Assembly: GCA_040510195.1 (NCBI GenBank)
Contig: JBEVJK010000079.1
Span: 1-64,000 of the forward strand
From: JBEVJK01 sp040510195
GTDB lineage: Bacteria > Pseudomonadota > Alphaproteobacteria > Rhizobiales > Rhizobiaceae
Direction of reading: 5' to 3'
DNA length: 64,000 nucleotides
Below, one piece after another: positions 17,140 to 26,005 of the stretch (position 1 is its first letter; every line of letters begins with the position of its first letter). The translations under genes were made by a program, and so were the position numbers. The notes beneath the pieces are model-generated. The model saw only the letters and a list, made by a program, of their open reading frames with translations. It ran no database searches and was not told the origin of the DNA.

Positions 17140-18420
17140 GTGACACAATCTCTTCGCTCACACACCTTCGGCAGGCGCCGGGAGCCGCACACGGTCATCA
17201 TTGCCCGCGGCGACGAGATCAGGCATTTCACCATCCGCCCCTGGGTCGCCGCCCTGGCCGGCTCGGCGCTGGCGGCGGTGGCCATCGGCTATCTCCTCGC
17301 GACCAGCTACCTGGTGCTGCGCGACGACCTGCTCGGCGCCTCGGCGGCCCGTCAGGCGCGCATGCAGCAAGCCTACGAGGACCGCATCTCCGCGCTGCGC
17401 GCGCAGGTCGATCGCATCACCAGCCGCCAGCTGCTGGACCAGCAGCTGATGGAAAGCAAGGTGAGCGAGCTGTTGGCGCGCCAGACGGAGCTGACCGAGC
17501 GCCATGGCCGTATCGGACCGATGCTGGAGCGCGGCCAGGCCGACGCGCTTCCCGAAGCCGCGCCTGTGCCGGCAGACAAGCCGGACGAGCGCGCCGACGC
17601 CCGCACCACGCTCGACGGCCTGAAGGCCGCGTTGGCCTCGGCGACGGCGGTCGACAGCGCCGGCGACCAGCCTTTCTCGTTCTGGTCGACGCGCGCCGCG
17701 ATCGCCTCGGAATCGGCGGCGGACCACGCCGACAAGCTCTTCGTCGCCATCAACCAGTCGCTGCGGACCATCGAGGACGAGCAGCTGGTCAGCGTCAACT
17801 CGCTGGCCGAGAACGCCTACCAGACGGCCGACGCCATCCGCGAGGCGGCCGAGGAGGCGGGCCTGGAGCTGGATGTGGACGGTGGCAAGGAGGGCCTCGG
17901 CGGCCCGCTGATCGCGCTCGACAACCAGGCCAAGTTCGACACCCGCGTCAAGGAGCTCGACGCCGCGCTCGACACGCTCGACGCCGTCAAGGCCGAGGTG
18001 CGCAGGCTGCCCATCGCCAACCCGGCGCCGGGCCTTGCCATCTCCAGCACCTTCGGCGTGCGCCGCGATCCGATCCTCGGCACGCCGGCGCTGCACTCCG
18101 GCATGGACTTCCGCGCCCCGATGGGCACTGACGTCTACGCCACGGCCCCGGGCACCGTCGTCAGGGCCGGCCCCAACGGCGGCTACGGCCGCATGGTCGA
18201 GATCGACCACGGCAACGGCTTCACCACCCGCTATGCCCATCTGAGCCGCATCGCCGTCAAGCCGGGCGACCGCGTCTCGCTGGGCGACGTGGTGGGCCGC
18301 TCGGGCAGCACCGGCCGCTCGACCGGTCCGCATCTCCACTACGAGGTCCGGCACGGCAGCGACGCGGTCGATCCGCTTCGCTTCCTGAAGGCTGGCAAGG
18401 AGATTGGCCAGTATCTCTAG
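17140..18420 (+). CDS. M23-family (LytM) peptidoglycan endopeptidase, membrane-anchored
   Basis: A 426-residue envelope protein. A single N-terminal membrane segment (about residues 36-56) is followed by a coiled coil with the repeated pattern of Ala, Gln, Arg and Glu (about 60-130), a linker, and a C-terminal LytM domain. Zinc ligands are in H-S-G-M-D-F and in H-L-H-Y-E-V, so it is probably catalytically active. It would cleave peptide cross-links during growth or division. The start is GTG at 17140. The last codons overlap the 3' end of the convergent PAP2 gene by 4 bp. Confidence 0.92.
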   Translation: MTQSLRSHTFGRRREPHTVIIARGDEIRHFTIRPWVAALAGSALAAVAIGYLLATSYLVLRDDLLGASAARQARMQQAYEDRISALRAQVDRITSRQLLDQQLMESKVSELLARQTELTERHGRIGPMLERGQADALPEAAPVPADKPDERADARTTLDGLKAALASATAVDSAGDQPFSFWSTRAAIASESAADHADKLFVAINQSLRTIEDEQLVSVNSLAENAYQTADAIREAAEEAGLELDVDGGKEGLGGPLIALDNQAKFDTRVKELDAALDTLDAVKAEVRRLPIANPAPGLAISSTFGVRRDPILGTPALHSGMDFRAPMGTDVYATAPGTVVRAGPNGGYGRMVEIDHGNGFTTRYAHLSRIAVKPGDRVSLGDVVGRSGSTGRSTGPHLHYEVRHGSDAVDPLRFLKAGKEIGQYL

Positions 18421-19403
18421 GAAGCGGGGGCCGCCTGCCCGGCGTCGCCCGCCAAGCGCATCAGCGCCTGCGAGCGCGGGGCGACGAGCCGCCACGAGAG
18501 GACCGCCACAGCCACTCCGGCGGGGCCGTCGACCAGATGGTGACCGCCGTCGATGGGTGTCGACAGGATCACCGCGACGTTGAGCGCCAGCACCGGCCAG
18601 AAGATCGCCGGGCCAAGCCGGTATGCTGCCAGCACCACCAGCGCGGCCAAGGTGCAATGATAGGACGGAAATGCGATCAGCCCATACACATTGTCGAGCG
18701 AGAGCGCCCTTAGGGTGCCGTCCCTGAGATCGAAGATGACCTGCACGTAGGAGAGGTCGACCACCGGATGGTTGGCCATGACCACTTCAGCCGGCGGCTG
18801 GAGCGCCGCCAGGGCGCCGGCGGCCGGGAGGATCGCCGAAAAGGCGATGCAGATCAGCCCACCGACCATGACGGCCGACATGAAGCGCTGCGCCGTCTCG
18901 ACGCGGTTGCTCACGCCGAGCAGGATCAGCATGAGCGCGACTTGCGAGATGGTGGTCATGTAGGCGGCCGAGGAGAGCACGCCCAGCCAGGGATGACGGT
19001 TGACGAAGCCGACATAGACGAACCAGTCGAAGCCTAGCGCGCGGTCGAGCGCGATCAGCTCCATATCCACCAAGGGCAGCGCCAAGGAGGTGATCAGGTA
19101 GCTCAGCATGGCCGCCGCGGCCGAGAATGCCAGCAGCAGTGCGGTTTCGGTGCACATCACCTCGAATTGGCGCATCGGCCGGCGGGCCCGGTAGAACCAG
19201 GCGGCCAGCAAGAGAAGCGCGCAAATCGCAGTCACCCTGAGCGCGCTTTTGACGTCGAAGGTGAAGTCGCTGGCGAGGATCCATAGGGTGTCGACGGCCA
19301 GGATGGCGAGCACCACAGCCAGCTTGACCAGCGTCTGCCTCTCGAGGCCAATGCGCGACGCCGCCGTGGCGACCGTTTTGGAGAGCATACCGAAATCCCC
19401 CAC
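18417..19403 (-). CDS. PAP2-superfamily integral membrane phosphatase
   Basis: A 328-residue membrane protein with six or more hydrophobic helices. The PAP2 signature is present as P-S-Y-H-C-T (second motif) and G-G-H-H-L-V-D-G (third motif), giving the catalytic histidine pair and Asp. This arrangement is the PAP2_3 / inositol-phosphorylceramide-synthase-like subgroup, acting on lipid phosphates at the periplasmic face. Specific substrate unknown. ATG at 19403 or 19388 could be the start. Not in an obvious operon. Confidence 0.85.
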   Translation of the reverse strand: MGDFGMLSKTVATAASRIGLERQTLVKLAVVLAILAVDTLWILASDFTFDVKSALRVTAICALLLLAAWFYRARRPMRQFEVMCTETALLLAFSAAAAMLSYLITSLALPLVDMELIALDRALGFDWFVYVGFVNRHPWLGVLSSAAYMTTISQVALMLILLGVSNRVETAQRFMSAVMVGGLICIAFSAILPAAGALAALQPPAEVVMANHPVVDLSYVQVIFDLRDGTLRALSLDNVYGLIAFPSYHCTLAALVVLAAYRLGPAIFWPVLALNVAVILSTPIDGGHHLVDGPAGVAVAVLSWRLVAPRSQALMRLAGDAGQAAPAS

Positions 19404-19476
19404 CCCAGGGAGCCGGACCCTAGGGCAAGCCGGTTAAGGTCGGCTGAAACGGAAAGATCGAAATGCAACGATCGGC

Positions 19477-19833
19477 TCAGAGACCCGCCAGCATTCCGAT
19501 GGCGAGGGCTGCTTCCGCCGCTACGATGCCCACGATGACCCTGCGTCCCAGCGCCAGATACGCCACGAAGCCCAGCGCCGAGGCGCCGAGCCGGAGTGAC
19601 AGCGACGTCGCGGCAAGCGCACCGCTCGGGAAAATGATGAGGTTGCCGATCACCGCGGCCACCAGGGCCGTGGCCACCGTGCGCACCAGGACCAGCACGT
19701 CGGAGGCGTCGCTGATACGGCCGCCGAGATAGACCCCGAGCCAGCGCCAGGCATCGGTTGCCAGCCAGCCGGCGACGAGGATGAACAGATAGGGCCACCA
19801 CCAGGCGTCGATGGCTTCGAAGGTAAGGCTCAA
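19477..19833 (-). CDS. AzlD-family small subunit of branched-chain amino acid exporter
   Basis: A 118-residue protein with four hydrophobic segments, typical of AzlD, which pairs with AzlC to export branched-chain or related amino acids. The start I choose is TTG at 19833, because it overlaps the azlC stop as TTGA, a translational-coupling arrangement, and gives the normal AzlD length. No ATG lies near. The two stops and starts are consistent with a two-gene operon. Confidence 0.82.
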   Translation of the reverse strand: MSLTFEAIDAWWWPYLFILVAGWLATDAWRWLGVYLGGRISDASDVLVLVRTVATALVAAVIGNLIIFPSGALAATSLSLRLGASALGFVAYLALGRRVIVGIVAAEAALAIGMLAGL

Positions 19834-20582
19834 GCCGCCCCTCCCCGCTTGGCGAGGCGGTGGAACAGGAACGCCGCGACGCCTCCCAAGAGGCCGGCGG
19901 CCAGGAGGTCGAAGCCGGGCAGCCAGACGTGGAACAGCGGCCCGAGCACCAGGCCGAGAACCATCGCCACGTGACCGGCGCGCTCGCGTGCCGAGCCCCA
20001 CAGCGAGGTCAGGAAGTAGATCGGCGTCAACAGGAACAGCGCGGCCGAAACGGGCGGCGGCAAGCTCTCCGCGATCAGGAAGGTGGCCGCCACGACCGCC
20101 ATGTTGCCGACCATCAGCGTGCCGCCGAGCCCGGCATAGTAGCTGGTCCGCATGTCGAGCGGCACGCGGCGCAGATGCTCCATCGCCAGCACCCAGGAGG
20201 TGACGGCGACGAAGTGCGACAGCGCATAGAGCGTGATGCGACGCGTGGCCGGGCCGCGCATCTCGGGCACCAGCGCCACCACCATCGGCATCAGCCGGAC
20301 CGACGACAGCGACACGGCAAAGGCCGCCGCGGCAAGCGAGTTGCCGGACAGGATGGCGCCGACGAGGACGACATGCGCCGGCAGCGCCCACACGGCGCCG
20401 GTCATGAAGACCGACTGGGCGAGCGTCAGCCCGGCCTCCTTGGCGAGCCCGGCAAAGCCGACGAAGGCGCTGGCGAGGATCAGCCCGGGCAGCGAGAAGG
20501 CGCCGCTTACGCCGCGCAGGAACCAGAGGCGATGGCGGGCGATCGTCCGGACGAGGTCGGCGGCGGGCTCAGGCATCGCCAC
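19830..20582 (-). CDS. azlC: AzlC-family amino acid exporter, large subunit
   Basis: A 250-residue integral membrane protein with the AzlC pattern: an early P-G-L-I-L-A-S-A-F-V-G-F, a G-A-x-x-x-A-x-P-A-H region and the helix R-L-M-P-M-V. Expected to form the exporter with the AzlD protein encoded immediately downstream. Start is GTG at 20582 or ATG at 20576, two codons apart. The 297 bp between it and clpA hold a dispersed repeat and a hairpin, but no further gene. Confidence 0.88.
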   Translation of the reverse strand: MAMPEPAADLVRTIARHRLWFLRGVSGAFSLPGLILASAFVGFAGLAKEAGLTLAQSVFMTGAVWALPAHVVLVGAILSGNSLAAAAFAVSLSSVRLMPMVVALVPEMRGPATRRITLYALSHFVAVTSWVLAMEHLRRVPLDMRTSYYAGLGGTLMVGNMAVVAATFLIAESLPPPVSAALFLLTPIYFLTSLWGSARERAGHVAMVLGLVLGPLFHVWLPGFDLLAAGLLGGVAAFLFHRLAKRGGAA

Positions 20583-20590
20583 CGAGGCTT

Positions 20591-20655
20591 AGAGCAATTC
20601 CCGCAAAAGTGAAGAGCGGTCTTGCGTCCGGAATGGCGCAAAAACAATGAGATAG
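20591..20655 (+). repeat. short dispersed repeat, copy A
   Basis: This element shares a 24-bp identical core (20611-20634) and matching flanks with a second copy in reverse orientation at 49196-49260. The order GAGCAATTCC, core, then GCAAAA-CAATGAGA is the same in both. Its ends contain imperfect inverted halves (GAGCAATTCC and CGGAAT). It resembles the intergenic palindromic repeats common in Rhizobiales genomes. It sits just upstream of azlC. Confidence 0.75.
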
Positions 20656-20796
20656 AGCAAGTTCCTCGGTTCGAGGAAAAGCGGGAATGCTGTAGAGAAA
20701 GCTGCCCGGCTTCGCCACTCCGTCTCTCGCTAAGTGTTTGTTTTGCCCCATGATAGGCGGATCGGACCCCGCAACGAAGCCGAGGTCGACGAAGCA

Positions 20797-20829
20797 CCAC
20801 CCCCTGCGACCTTCCGGCCGAGGGGGTGG
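20797..20829. other. perfect 9-bp hairpin between azlC and clpA
   Basis: CCACCCCCT (20797-20805) and AGGGGGTGG (20821-20829) are exact inverted complements around a 15-nt loop. It lies 51 bp downstream of the clpA stop. There is no T run on either strand, so it is not a classical intrinsic terminator; it could protect the clpA mRNA 3' end or assist termination. Confidence 0.5.
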
Positions 20830-20879
20830 GGACTGCAACGGCGGCAGGCGCCGTCGCGACCGGCTTGGCCGCGAACGGT

Positions 20880-23348
20880 TCAGGTCTTGCGGGGCAGCTG
20901 TGGCACCAGACTGCGCTTGCCGGCCTCCTTGCCGTCGCCGGCCGGCTTGGTCTTGGCGACCGGTGGCTTGCGGGTCGGCTTGGCGCGCGGCTTGCGCGGC
21001 GCCGGGTCCTTCTTTGGCTCTTCCTTCTTGGGCCTCACCGGCACCTCGTCGGCGACCGATTCGAGCTTCAGGCCGCTCTCGCCGGTCTCCTTCTTCTCCA
21101 CGGCGACGCGCACCGTGCCGCCCTTCTTGAGCTTGCCGAACAGAACCTCCTCGGCCAGCGGCTTTTTGATGTGCTCCTGGATCACCCGGCCGAGCGGCCG
21201 CGCGCCCATGCGCTCGTCATAGCCCTTGTCGGCGAGCCAGGCGATGGCCTCCGGCGACAGGTCGAAGGTGACGCCCCGCTCGGACAGCTGCGCCTCGCGC
21301 GGCATGACGAACTTCTGCACCACCTGGGGCACGACCGGCACCGGCAGCGAGCCGAACGGGATGATGGCATCGAGACGGTTGCGGAACTCGGGCGAGAACA
21401 GCCGGTTGATCGCCTCCATGTCGTCGCCTTCGCGCTTGGAGGAGCCAAAGCCGATCGCCGCCCTGGCCATGTCGGCAGCGCCGGCATTGGTCGTCATGAT
21501 CAGGATGACGTTGCGGAAGTCGATCTGCTTGCCGTTGTGGTCGGTCAGCTTGCCGTGATCCATGACCTGCAGGAGGATGTTGAACAGGTCGGGGTGGGCC
21601 TTCTCGATCTCGTCGAGCAGAACCACGCAGTGCGGGTGCTGGTCGACGCCGTCCGTCAGCAGGCCGCCCTGGTCGAAGCCGACGTAGCCCGGCGGGGCAC
21701 CGATCAGGCGCGACTCCGTGTGCCGCTCCATGTATTCGGACATGTCGAACCGCAGCAGCTCGTCGCCGAGCGAACTCGCCAGCTGCTTGGAGACCTCGGT
21801 CTTGCCGACGCCCGTCGGGCCCGAGAACAGGTAGGAGCCGATCGGCTTCTCCGGCTCGCGCAGCCCGGCCCGGGCGAGCTTGATCGACGAGGCGAGCGCC
21901 GAGATGGCCGTGTCCTGGCCGTAGACGACGCGCTTCAGCTCCTCCTCTAGGTTGGCGAGCACCTTCTCGTCGTCGGACGACACCGTCTTGGGCGGGATGC
22001 GCGCCATGGTGGCGACGGTGGCCTCGATCTCCTTGACGCTGATCGTCTTCTTGCGCTTGGCCTCGGGCAGAAGCATCTGCGAGGCGCCGGTCTCGTCGAT
22101 CACGTCGATCGCCTTGTCCGGCAATTTGCGGTCGTTGATGTAGCGCGCCGAAAGCTCCACCGCCGCCTTGATCGCGTCGCCGGTGTAGCGGAGCTTGTGG
22201 TAGTCCTCGAAATAGGGCTTGAGCCCCTTCATGATCTTGATCGCGTCTTCGAGCGTCGGCTCGTTCACGTCGATCTTCTGGAAGCGCCGCACCAGGGCGC
22301 GGTCCTTCTCGAAGAACTGGCGGAATTCCTTGTAGGTGGTTGAACCGATGCAGCGGATGGCGCCGGAGGAAAGCGCCGGCTTGAGCAGGTTGGAGGCATC
22401 CATCGCGCCGCCCGACGTGGCGCCGGCGCCGATAACCGTATGGATCTCGTCGATGAACAGGATCGCCCCCGGATACTCCTCGAGCTCCTTGACAACCTGC
22501 TTCAGGCGCTCCTCGAAGTCGCCACGGTAGCGCGTTCCGGCCAAAAGCGTGCCCATGTCGAGCGCGAAGATCGTCGCGTTGGACAGCACCCCCGGCACGT
22601 CGCCTTCGACGATCCGCTTGGCCAGCCCCTCGGCGATCGCCGTCTTGCCGACGCCGGGGTCGCCCACATAGAGGGGATTGTTCTTGGAGCGGCGGCACAG
22701 CACCTGGATGGTCCGGCTGATCTCCGCCTCGCGGCCGATCAACGGGTCGATGCGCCCGGCCTTGGCCTTCTTGTTCAAGTCGACGCAATAGGCGGTGAGC
22801 GCGTCCTGCTGCTGCTTCTTCTTGCCGCCCTCTTCCGCCTGGCCGTCGCCGGACGATCCCGGCTGGTCGTCCTCGGCGCCGCGCGGCGACCGCGACTCGT
22901 TGGCGCCCGGACGCTTGGCGATCCCGTGCGAGATGTAGTTGACCGCGTCGTAGCGGGTCATCTGCTGTTCCTGCAGGAAATAGGCGGCATGGCTCTCGCG
23001 CTCGGCGAAGATCGCCACCAGCACGTTGGCCCCGGAGACCTCTTCGCGCCCCGAGGACTGCACGTGGATCACCGCCCTCTGGATGACGCGCTGGAAGCCT
23101 GCGGTCGGCTTCGAGTCCTCGTCGTAGCCGGTGACCAGATTGTCGAGCTCGGTATCGATGTAGTTCAGCACGGTCTGCTTGAGCTCGTCGAGGTCGACGT
23201 TGCAGGCGCGCATCACGGCGGCCGCATCGCCATCGTCGATCAGCGCCAGAAGCAGGTGTTCGAGCGTCGCGTATTCGTGGTGTCGTTCGTTGGCGAGCGT
23301 GAGCGCCTGATGGAGCGCCTTTTCGAGGCCCTGCGAGAAAGCCGGCAT
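20880..23348 (-). CDS. clpA: ATP-dependent Clp protease ATP-binding subunit ClpA
   Basis: An 822-residue AAA+ unfoldase that feeds substrates to ClpP. After the N-domain (about residues 1-145, which binds ClpS) come two ATPase modules with Walker A G-D-P-G-V-G-K-T-A and G-P-T-G-V-G-K-T-E, plus the ClpP-docking region of D2. Beyond the usual end there is an extra tail of about 70 residues rich in Lys, Pro and Ala (P-K-K-E-E-P-K-K, K-P-R-A-K-P-T-R-K-P). That tail is a lineage feature and probably disordered. The gene starts 6 bp after clpS. Confidence 0.97.
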   Translation of the reverse strand: MPAFSQGLEKALHQALTLANERHHEYATLEHLLLALIDDGDAAAVMRACNVDLDELKQTVLNYIDTELDNLVTGYDEDSKPTAGFQRVIQRAVIHVQSSGREEVSGANVLVAIFAERESHAAYFLQEQQMTRYDAVNYISHGIAKRPGANESRSPRGAEDDQPGSSGDGQAEEGGKKKQQQDALTAYCVDLNKKAKAGRIDPLIGREAEISRTIQVLCRRSKNNPLYVGDPGVGKTAIAEGLAKRIVEGDVPGVLSNATIFALDMGTLLAGTRYRGDFEERLKQVVKELEEYPGAILFIDEIHTVIGAGATSGGAMDASNLLKPALSSGAIRCIGSTTYKEFRQFFEKDRALVRRFQKIDVNEPTLEDAIKIMKGLKPYFEDYHKLRYTGDAIKAAVELSARYINDRKLPDKAIDVIDETGASQMLLPEAKRKKTISVKEIEATVATMARIPPKTVSSDDEKVLANLEEELKRVVYGQDTAISALASSIKLARAGLREPEKPIGSYLFSGPTGVGKTEVSKQLASSLGDELLRFDMSEYMERHTESRLIGAPPGYVGFDQGGLLTDGVDQHPHCVVLLDEIEKAHPDLFNILLQVMDHGKLTDHNGKQIDFRNVILIMTTNAGAADMARAAIGFGSSKREGDDMEAINRLFSPEFRNRLDAIIPFGSLPVPVVPQVVQKFVMPREAQLSERGVTFDLSPEAIAWLADKGYDERMGARPLGRVIQEHIKKPLAEEVLFGKLKKGGTVRVAVEKKETGESGLKLESVADEVPVRPKKEEPKKDPAPRKPRAKPTRKPPVAKTKPAGDGKEAGKRSLVPQLPRKT

Positions 23349-23354
23349 TTTACC

Positions 23355-23705
23355 TCACTTCTTCTCCATCACGCATTGCAGCGGATGCTGATGCTGACGG
23401 GCGAAATCCATGACCTGAGACACCTTGGTCTCGGCCACTTCGAACGTAAAGACCCCGCATTCGCCCACGCCGTGGTTGTGGACGTGTAGCATGATGCGGG
23501 TCGCGGCTTCGCGGTCCTTCTGGAAAAAACGCTCCAGCACGTGGACCACGAATTCCATGGGCGTGTAGTCGTCGTTGAGGATCAGGACCCGATAGAGGCT
23601 GGGCTTCTTGGTCTTGGGTCGCGTGCGCGTGATGACGGCGGTGCCACGGCCCGTGCCGTTGCCTCCTTCGTCGCCATTCTGCATGCGAACCAAGCCGTCC
23701 AGCAT
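23355..23705 (-). CDS. clpS: ATP-dependent Clp protease adaptor ClpS
   Basis: An adaptor that binds N-degron substrates and hands them to ClpA. The conserved core is complete: Y-R-V-L-I-L-N-D-D-Y-T-P-M-E-F-V, the F-F-Q-K region, and H-N-H-G-V-G-E-C-G-V-F. The C-terminal block ends H-P-L-Q-C-V-M-E-K-K. I place the start at ATG 23705, giving 116 residues, close to rhizobial homologues; ATG 23684 and ATG 23810 in the same frame are alternatives, and no ribosome-binding site decides between them. Forms an operon with clpA. Confidence 0.93.
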   Translation of the reverse strand: MLDGLVRMQNGDEGGNGTGRGTAVITRTRPKTKKPSLYRVLILNDDYTPMEFVVHVLERFFQKDREAATRIMLHVHNHGVGECGVFTFEVAETKVSQVMDFARQHQHPLQCVMEKK

Positions 23706-23874
23706 CTTCCCCACCGGTGGTCCAGGATCCTTCACGTCGTCATGAGCCTCACGAGTTGCGACATGTAGGTGCTCACCAGCAGATTTTAAGGCCTTCTTTT
23801 GCGCTGACAATATGGCCCATCGGGCAATCGTGGGAGAATTGGCGCATTCGTGATCGCGAAGCGCTCTCCTCCAA

Positions 23875-23908
23875 GAAAAAACCCGGCCGCGCCGAACGCG
23901 TGCCGGGT
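23875..23908 (-). terminator. intrinsic terminator of the phasin gene
   Basis: On the minus strand ACCCGGC (23908-23902) pairs with GCCGGGT (23887-23881) and an inner CGC/GCG extends the stem; it is followed directly by six or seven T residues. It begins about 40 bp after the phasin stop. A textbook Rho-independent terminator. Confidence 0.85.
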
Positions 23909-23950
23909 CCCACCAGCGGGCAAGCCCGCTCCCGCCAAAAGGTCCTTCGT

Positions 23951-24280
23951 TTACTTCGACTTGGCGACCATCGATTCGAAAGGCTTATAGGCGTCCTTGG
24001 CCAGTTCGGCGTAGAGTTCGGCGAGCTTGGTCGCCTCCGCCACGAAGCCCTCATAGGCCTGCTTGGCATAATCCGACTGGACCTCGATCGCCTTCTCGAA
24101 CGACTTGGCGGCGATCAGCTTCTCGAAAGCCTGCGAGCCGGTCTCGAACGACTTCTTGGTGTACTCGGTCGCCTCGACGGCGATCGCCTGCACGCCCTTG
24201 GACAGCGAGTTGAAGCTTTTCAGCCCGTTGTCGACGAACTCCTTGCCGAACTTGCCGGCATCTTCGAACGTTTGCGTCAT
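23951..24280 (-). CDS. phasin family protein (polyhydroxyalkanoate granule-associated)
   Basis: A 109-residue helical protein with the phasin_2 pattern: repeated amphipathic segments rich in Ala, Lys, Glu and Phe (G-K-F-G-K-E-F-V-D-N-G-L-K-S-F, S-F-E-K-A-I-E-V-Q). Phasins coat PHA storage granules. I choose ATG 24280 because AGAGAG then has correct spacing; ATG 24286 is too close to it. The gene is monocistronic, with a strong terminator downstream and GCAC-type dyads in its promoter. Confidence 0.88.
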   Translation of the reverse strand: MTQTFEDAGKFGKEFVDNGLKSFNSLSKGVQAIAVEATEYTKKSFETGSQAFEKLIAAKSFEKAIEVQSDYAKQAYEGFVAEATKLAELYAELAKDAYKPFESMVAKSK

Positions 24281-24310
24281 CGGCATTCTCTCTTTGGATG
24301 GGGATGATCG

Positions 24311-24363
24311 GCACAGCTTTTGTGCAATGCGTCCTCACTATGGTGCATCGCACAAAAAGTCAA
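24311..24363 (-). promoter_or_regulatory. phasin promoter with two GCAC dyads
   Basis: GTGCATCGCAC (24343-24353) is a perfect 4-3-4 inverted repeat, and GCACA-N5-TGTGC (24311-24325) is a second one. On the minus strand a TTGACT (24363-24358) lies just upstream, so the first dyad falls inside the core promoter and the second near the transcription start. This fits repression by a PhaR-type regulator that senses PHA granules, as known for phasin genes; the regulator itself is not in the window. Confidence 0.5.
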
Positions 24364-24554
24364 CATCTGCCGCCGGGTCAACCCCGCGGCGCCCATCGCT
24401 CGATATTGAATCAACGTTCATTCAACTGCACGCGGCGCGGTGAAGGTCTCGCTCACCATAAACGGATTGGTAACGCTGTTAGCCTAGCGTCACAGCCCTG
24501 TGAGGCCGGACCCTTGGCCGCCTCGGGGTGTGGCATAATCCAAAGGATCAAAAA

Positions 24555-25958
24555 GTGCGTCAGGCGTGGGCAGCCCGTTTCTCCGAACGACTTTTCCGGA
24601 CCGCTGCGGCAGCGGTGATCTCTTGTGCCTTCGTGCTGGCCGCGGCCGCGCAAGGTGAGGCGGCGTCGGCCAAATACGCCGCCATCGTCGTCGACGCCGG
24701 CAGCGGCAAGACCCTCTACGCGACCAATGCCGACGCGCCCCGCTATCCGGCTTCGCTGACCAAGATGATGACGCTCTATCTGGTGTTCGAGGCGCTGAAC
24801 AGCGGCCGCCTGTCGATGAACTCCAAGGTGCTTTTCTCGGCCCAGGCCGCGGCCGAACCGCCGACCAAGCTGGGCGTCAAGGCAGGGCAGTCGATCACCG
24901 TGGAGACCGCCATCTATTCCCTGGTCACCAAGTCGGCCAACGACTCCGCCACCGCGCTCGGCGAACTGCTGGGAGGCTCGCGGCAGAACTTCGCCCGCAT
25001 GATGACCGCCAAGGCACGCCGCCTCGGCATGACCGGCACCACCTTCCAGAACGCCCACGGCCTGCCCGACCCCAACCAGCGCACCACGGCGCGCGACATG
25101 GCCACGCTGGGCATCGCGCTGCGCGAGCATTTCCCGCGCTACTACAAGGTCTTTTCGGCCAGGTCCTTCACCTACGGCAAGCGTCGGATCGCCAACCACA
25201 ACCGCCTGCTCGGTCGCATCAAGGGGGTCGACGGCATCAAGACCGGCTACACGCGCGCCTCCGGCTTCAACCTGGTTTCGTCGGTGTCCGACGGCAACCG
25301 CCGCATCGTCGCGGTGGTCATGGGCGGCACCTCGGGCGGCTCGCGCGACGCGCAGATGGCTGAGCTGATCCGCAAATATCTGCCCAAGGCATCGAGCCGC
25401 GGTAGCGGCATGCTGGTCGCCAAGGCCGGCGTCACGCCGTTCGCCGCCATCGCCTCGGCCATTCTGCCCAAGCGCAACGCGCCGACGCCCGACCTCCGCC
25501 CCGCCTCCGACGTGGTCGTCGCCCTGGACGAAAGCGAGGTGGTGGCAGCCGAGGAAGAGCAGATCGCCGCCCAGGCCGCCGCCGATGAGAAACCCGAGCC
25601 GCCCGCGCTGGTCGAGACGGCGACTGAGGAGCCGATCGTCCAGGCCTACGCCGATCCGGCGCCGCGCCCCAAGGCGGCCGTCGACCAGCTGCGCACCGCC
25701 TCGACCGCGCCCGCCGGCTGGGCGATCCAGGTTGCGTCCTCGCCGAGCGAGCACGAGGCACGCGGCTTCCTGGCCGCCACCTCCAAGAAGGCGCCAGGCA
25801 CAGTTGCCGACGCGTCGCCCTTCACACAGCCGTTCGACAAGGGCGGCACGACCTTCTACCGCGCTCGCTTCGGCGGCTTCGCCTCGAAGACCGCCGCCTG
25901 GAACGCTTGCAGCGCGCTGAAGAAGAAGAAAATCGCCTGCTACGCCATCGAGCAGTAG
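24555..25958 (+). CDS. D-alanyl-D-alanine carboxypeptidase (DacF/PBP5 type) with SPOR domain
   Basis: A 467-residue periplasmic penicillin-binding protein. A signal peptide (about residues 1-38, ending Q-G-E-A-A-S-A) precedes the S11 peptidase domain with S67-L-T-K70, S127-A-N129 and K229-T-G231, the complete active site. An Ala/Pro/Glu linker (about 290-385) leads to a C-terminal SPOR domain (W-A-I-Q-V-A-S-S to the end), which binds denuded glycan at division sites. The start is GTG 24555, supported by AAGGA at 24541-24545; GTG 24528 is a weaker option. Confidence 0.92.
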   Translation: MRQAWAARFSERLFRTAAAAVISCAFVLAAAAQGEAASAKYAAIVVDAGSGKTLYATNADAPRYPASLTKMMTLYLVFEALNSGRLSMNSKVLFSAQAAAEPPTKLGVKAGQSITVETAIYSLVTKSANDSATALGELLGGSRQNFARMMTAKARRLGMTGTTFQNAHGLPDPNQRTTARDMATLGIALREHFPRYYKVFSARSFTYGKRRIANHNRLLGRIKGVDGIKTGYTRASGFNLVSSVSDGNRRIVAVVMGGTSGGSRDAQMAELIRKYLPKASSRGSGMLVAKAGVTPFAAIASAILPKRNAPTPDLRPASDVVVALDESEVVAAEEEQIAAQAAADEKPEPPALVETATEEPIVQAYADPAPRPKAAVDQLRTASTAPAGWAIQVASSPSEHEARGFLAATSKKAPGTVADASPFTQPFDKGGTTFYRARFGGFASKTAAWNACSALKKKKIACYAIEQ

Positions 25959-26005
25959 ACGGCGTCAGAAAGAGTCTCCCGGAAGAGTATCGTGTCGAAG
26001 GAGAG

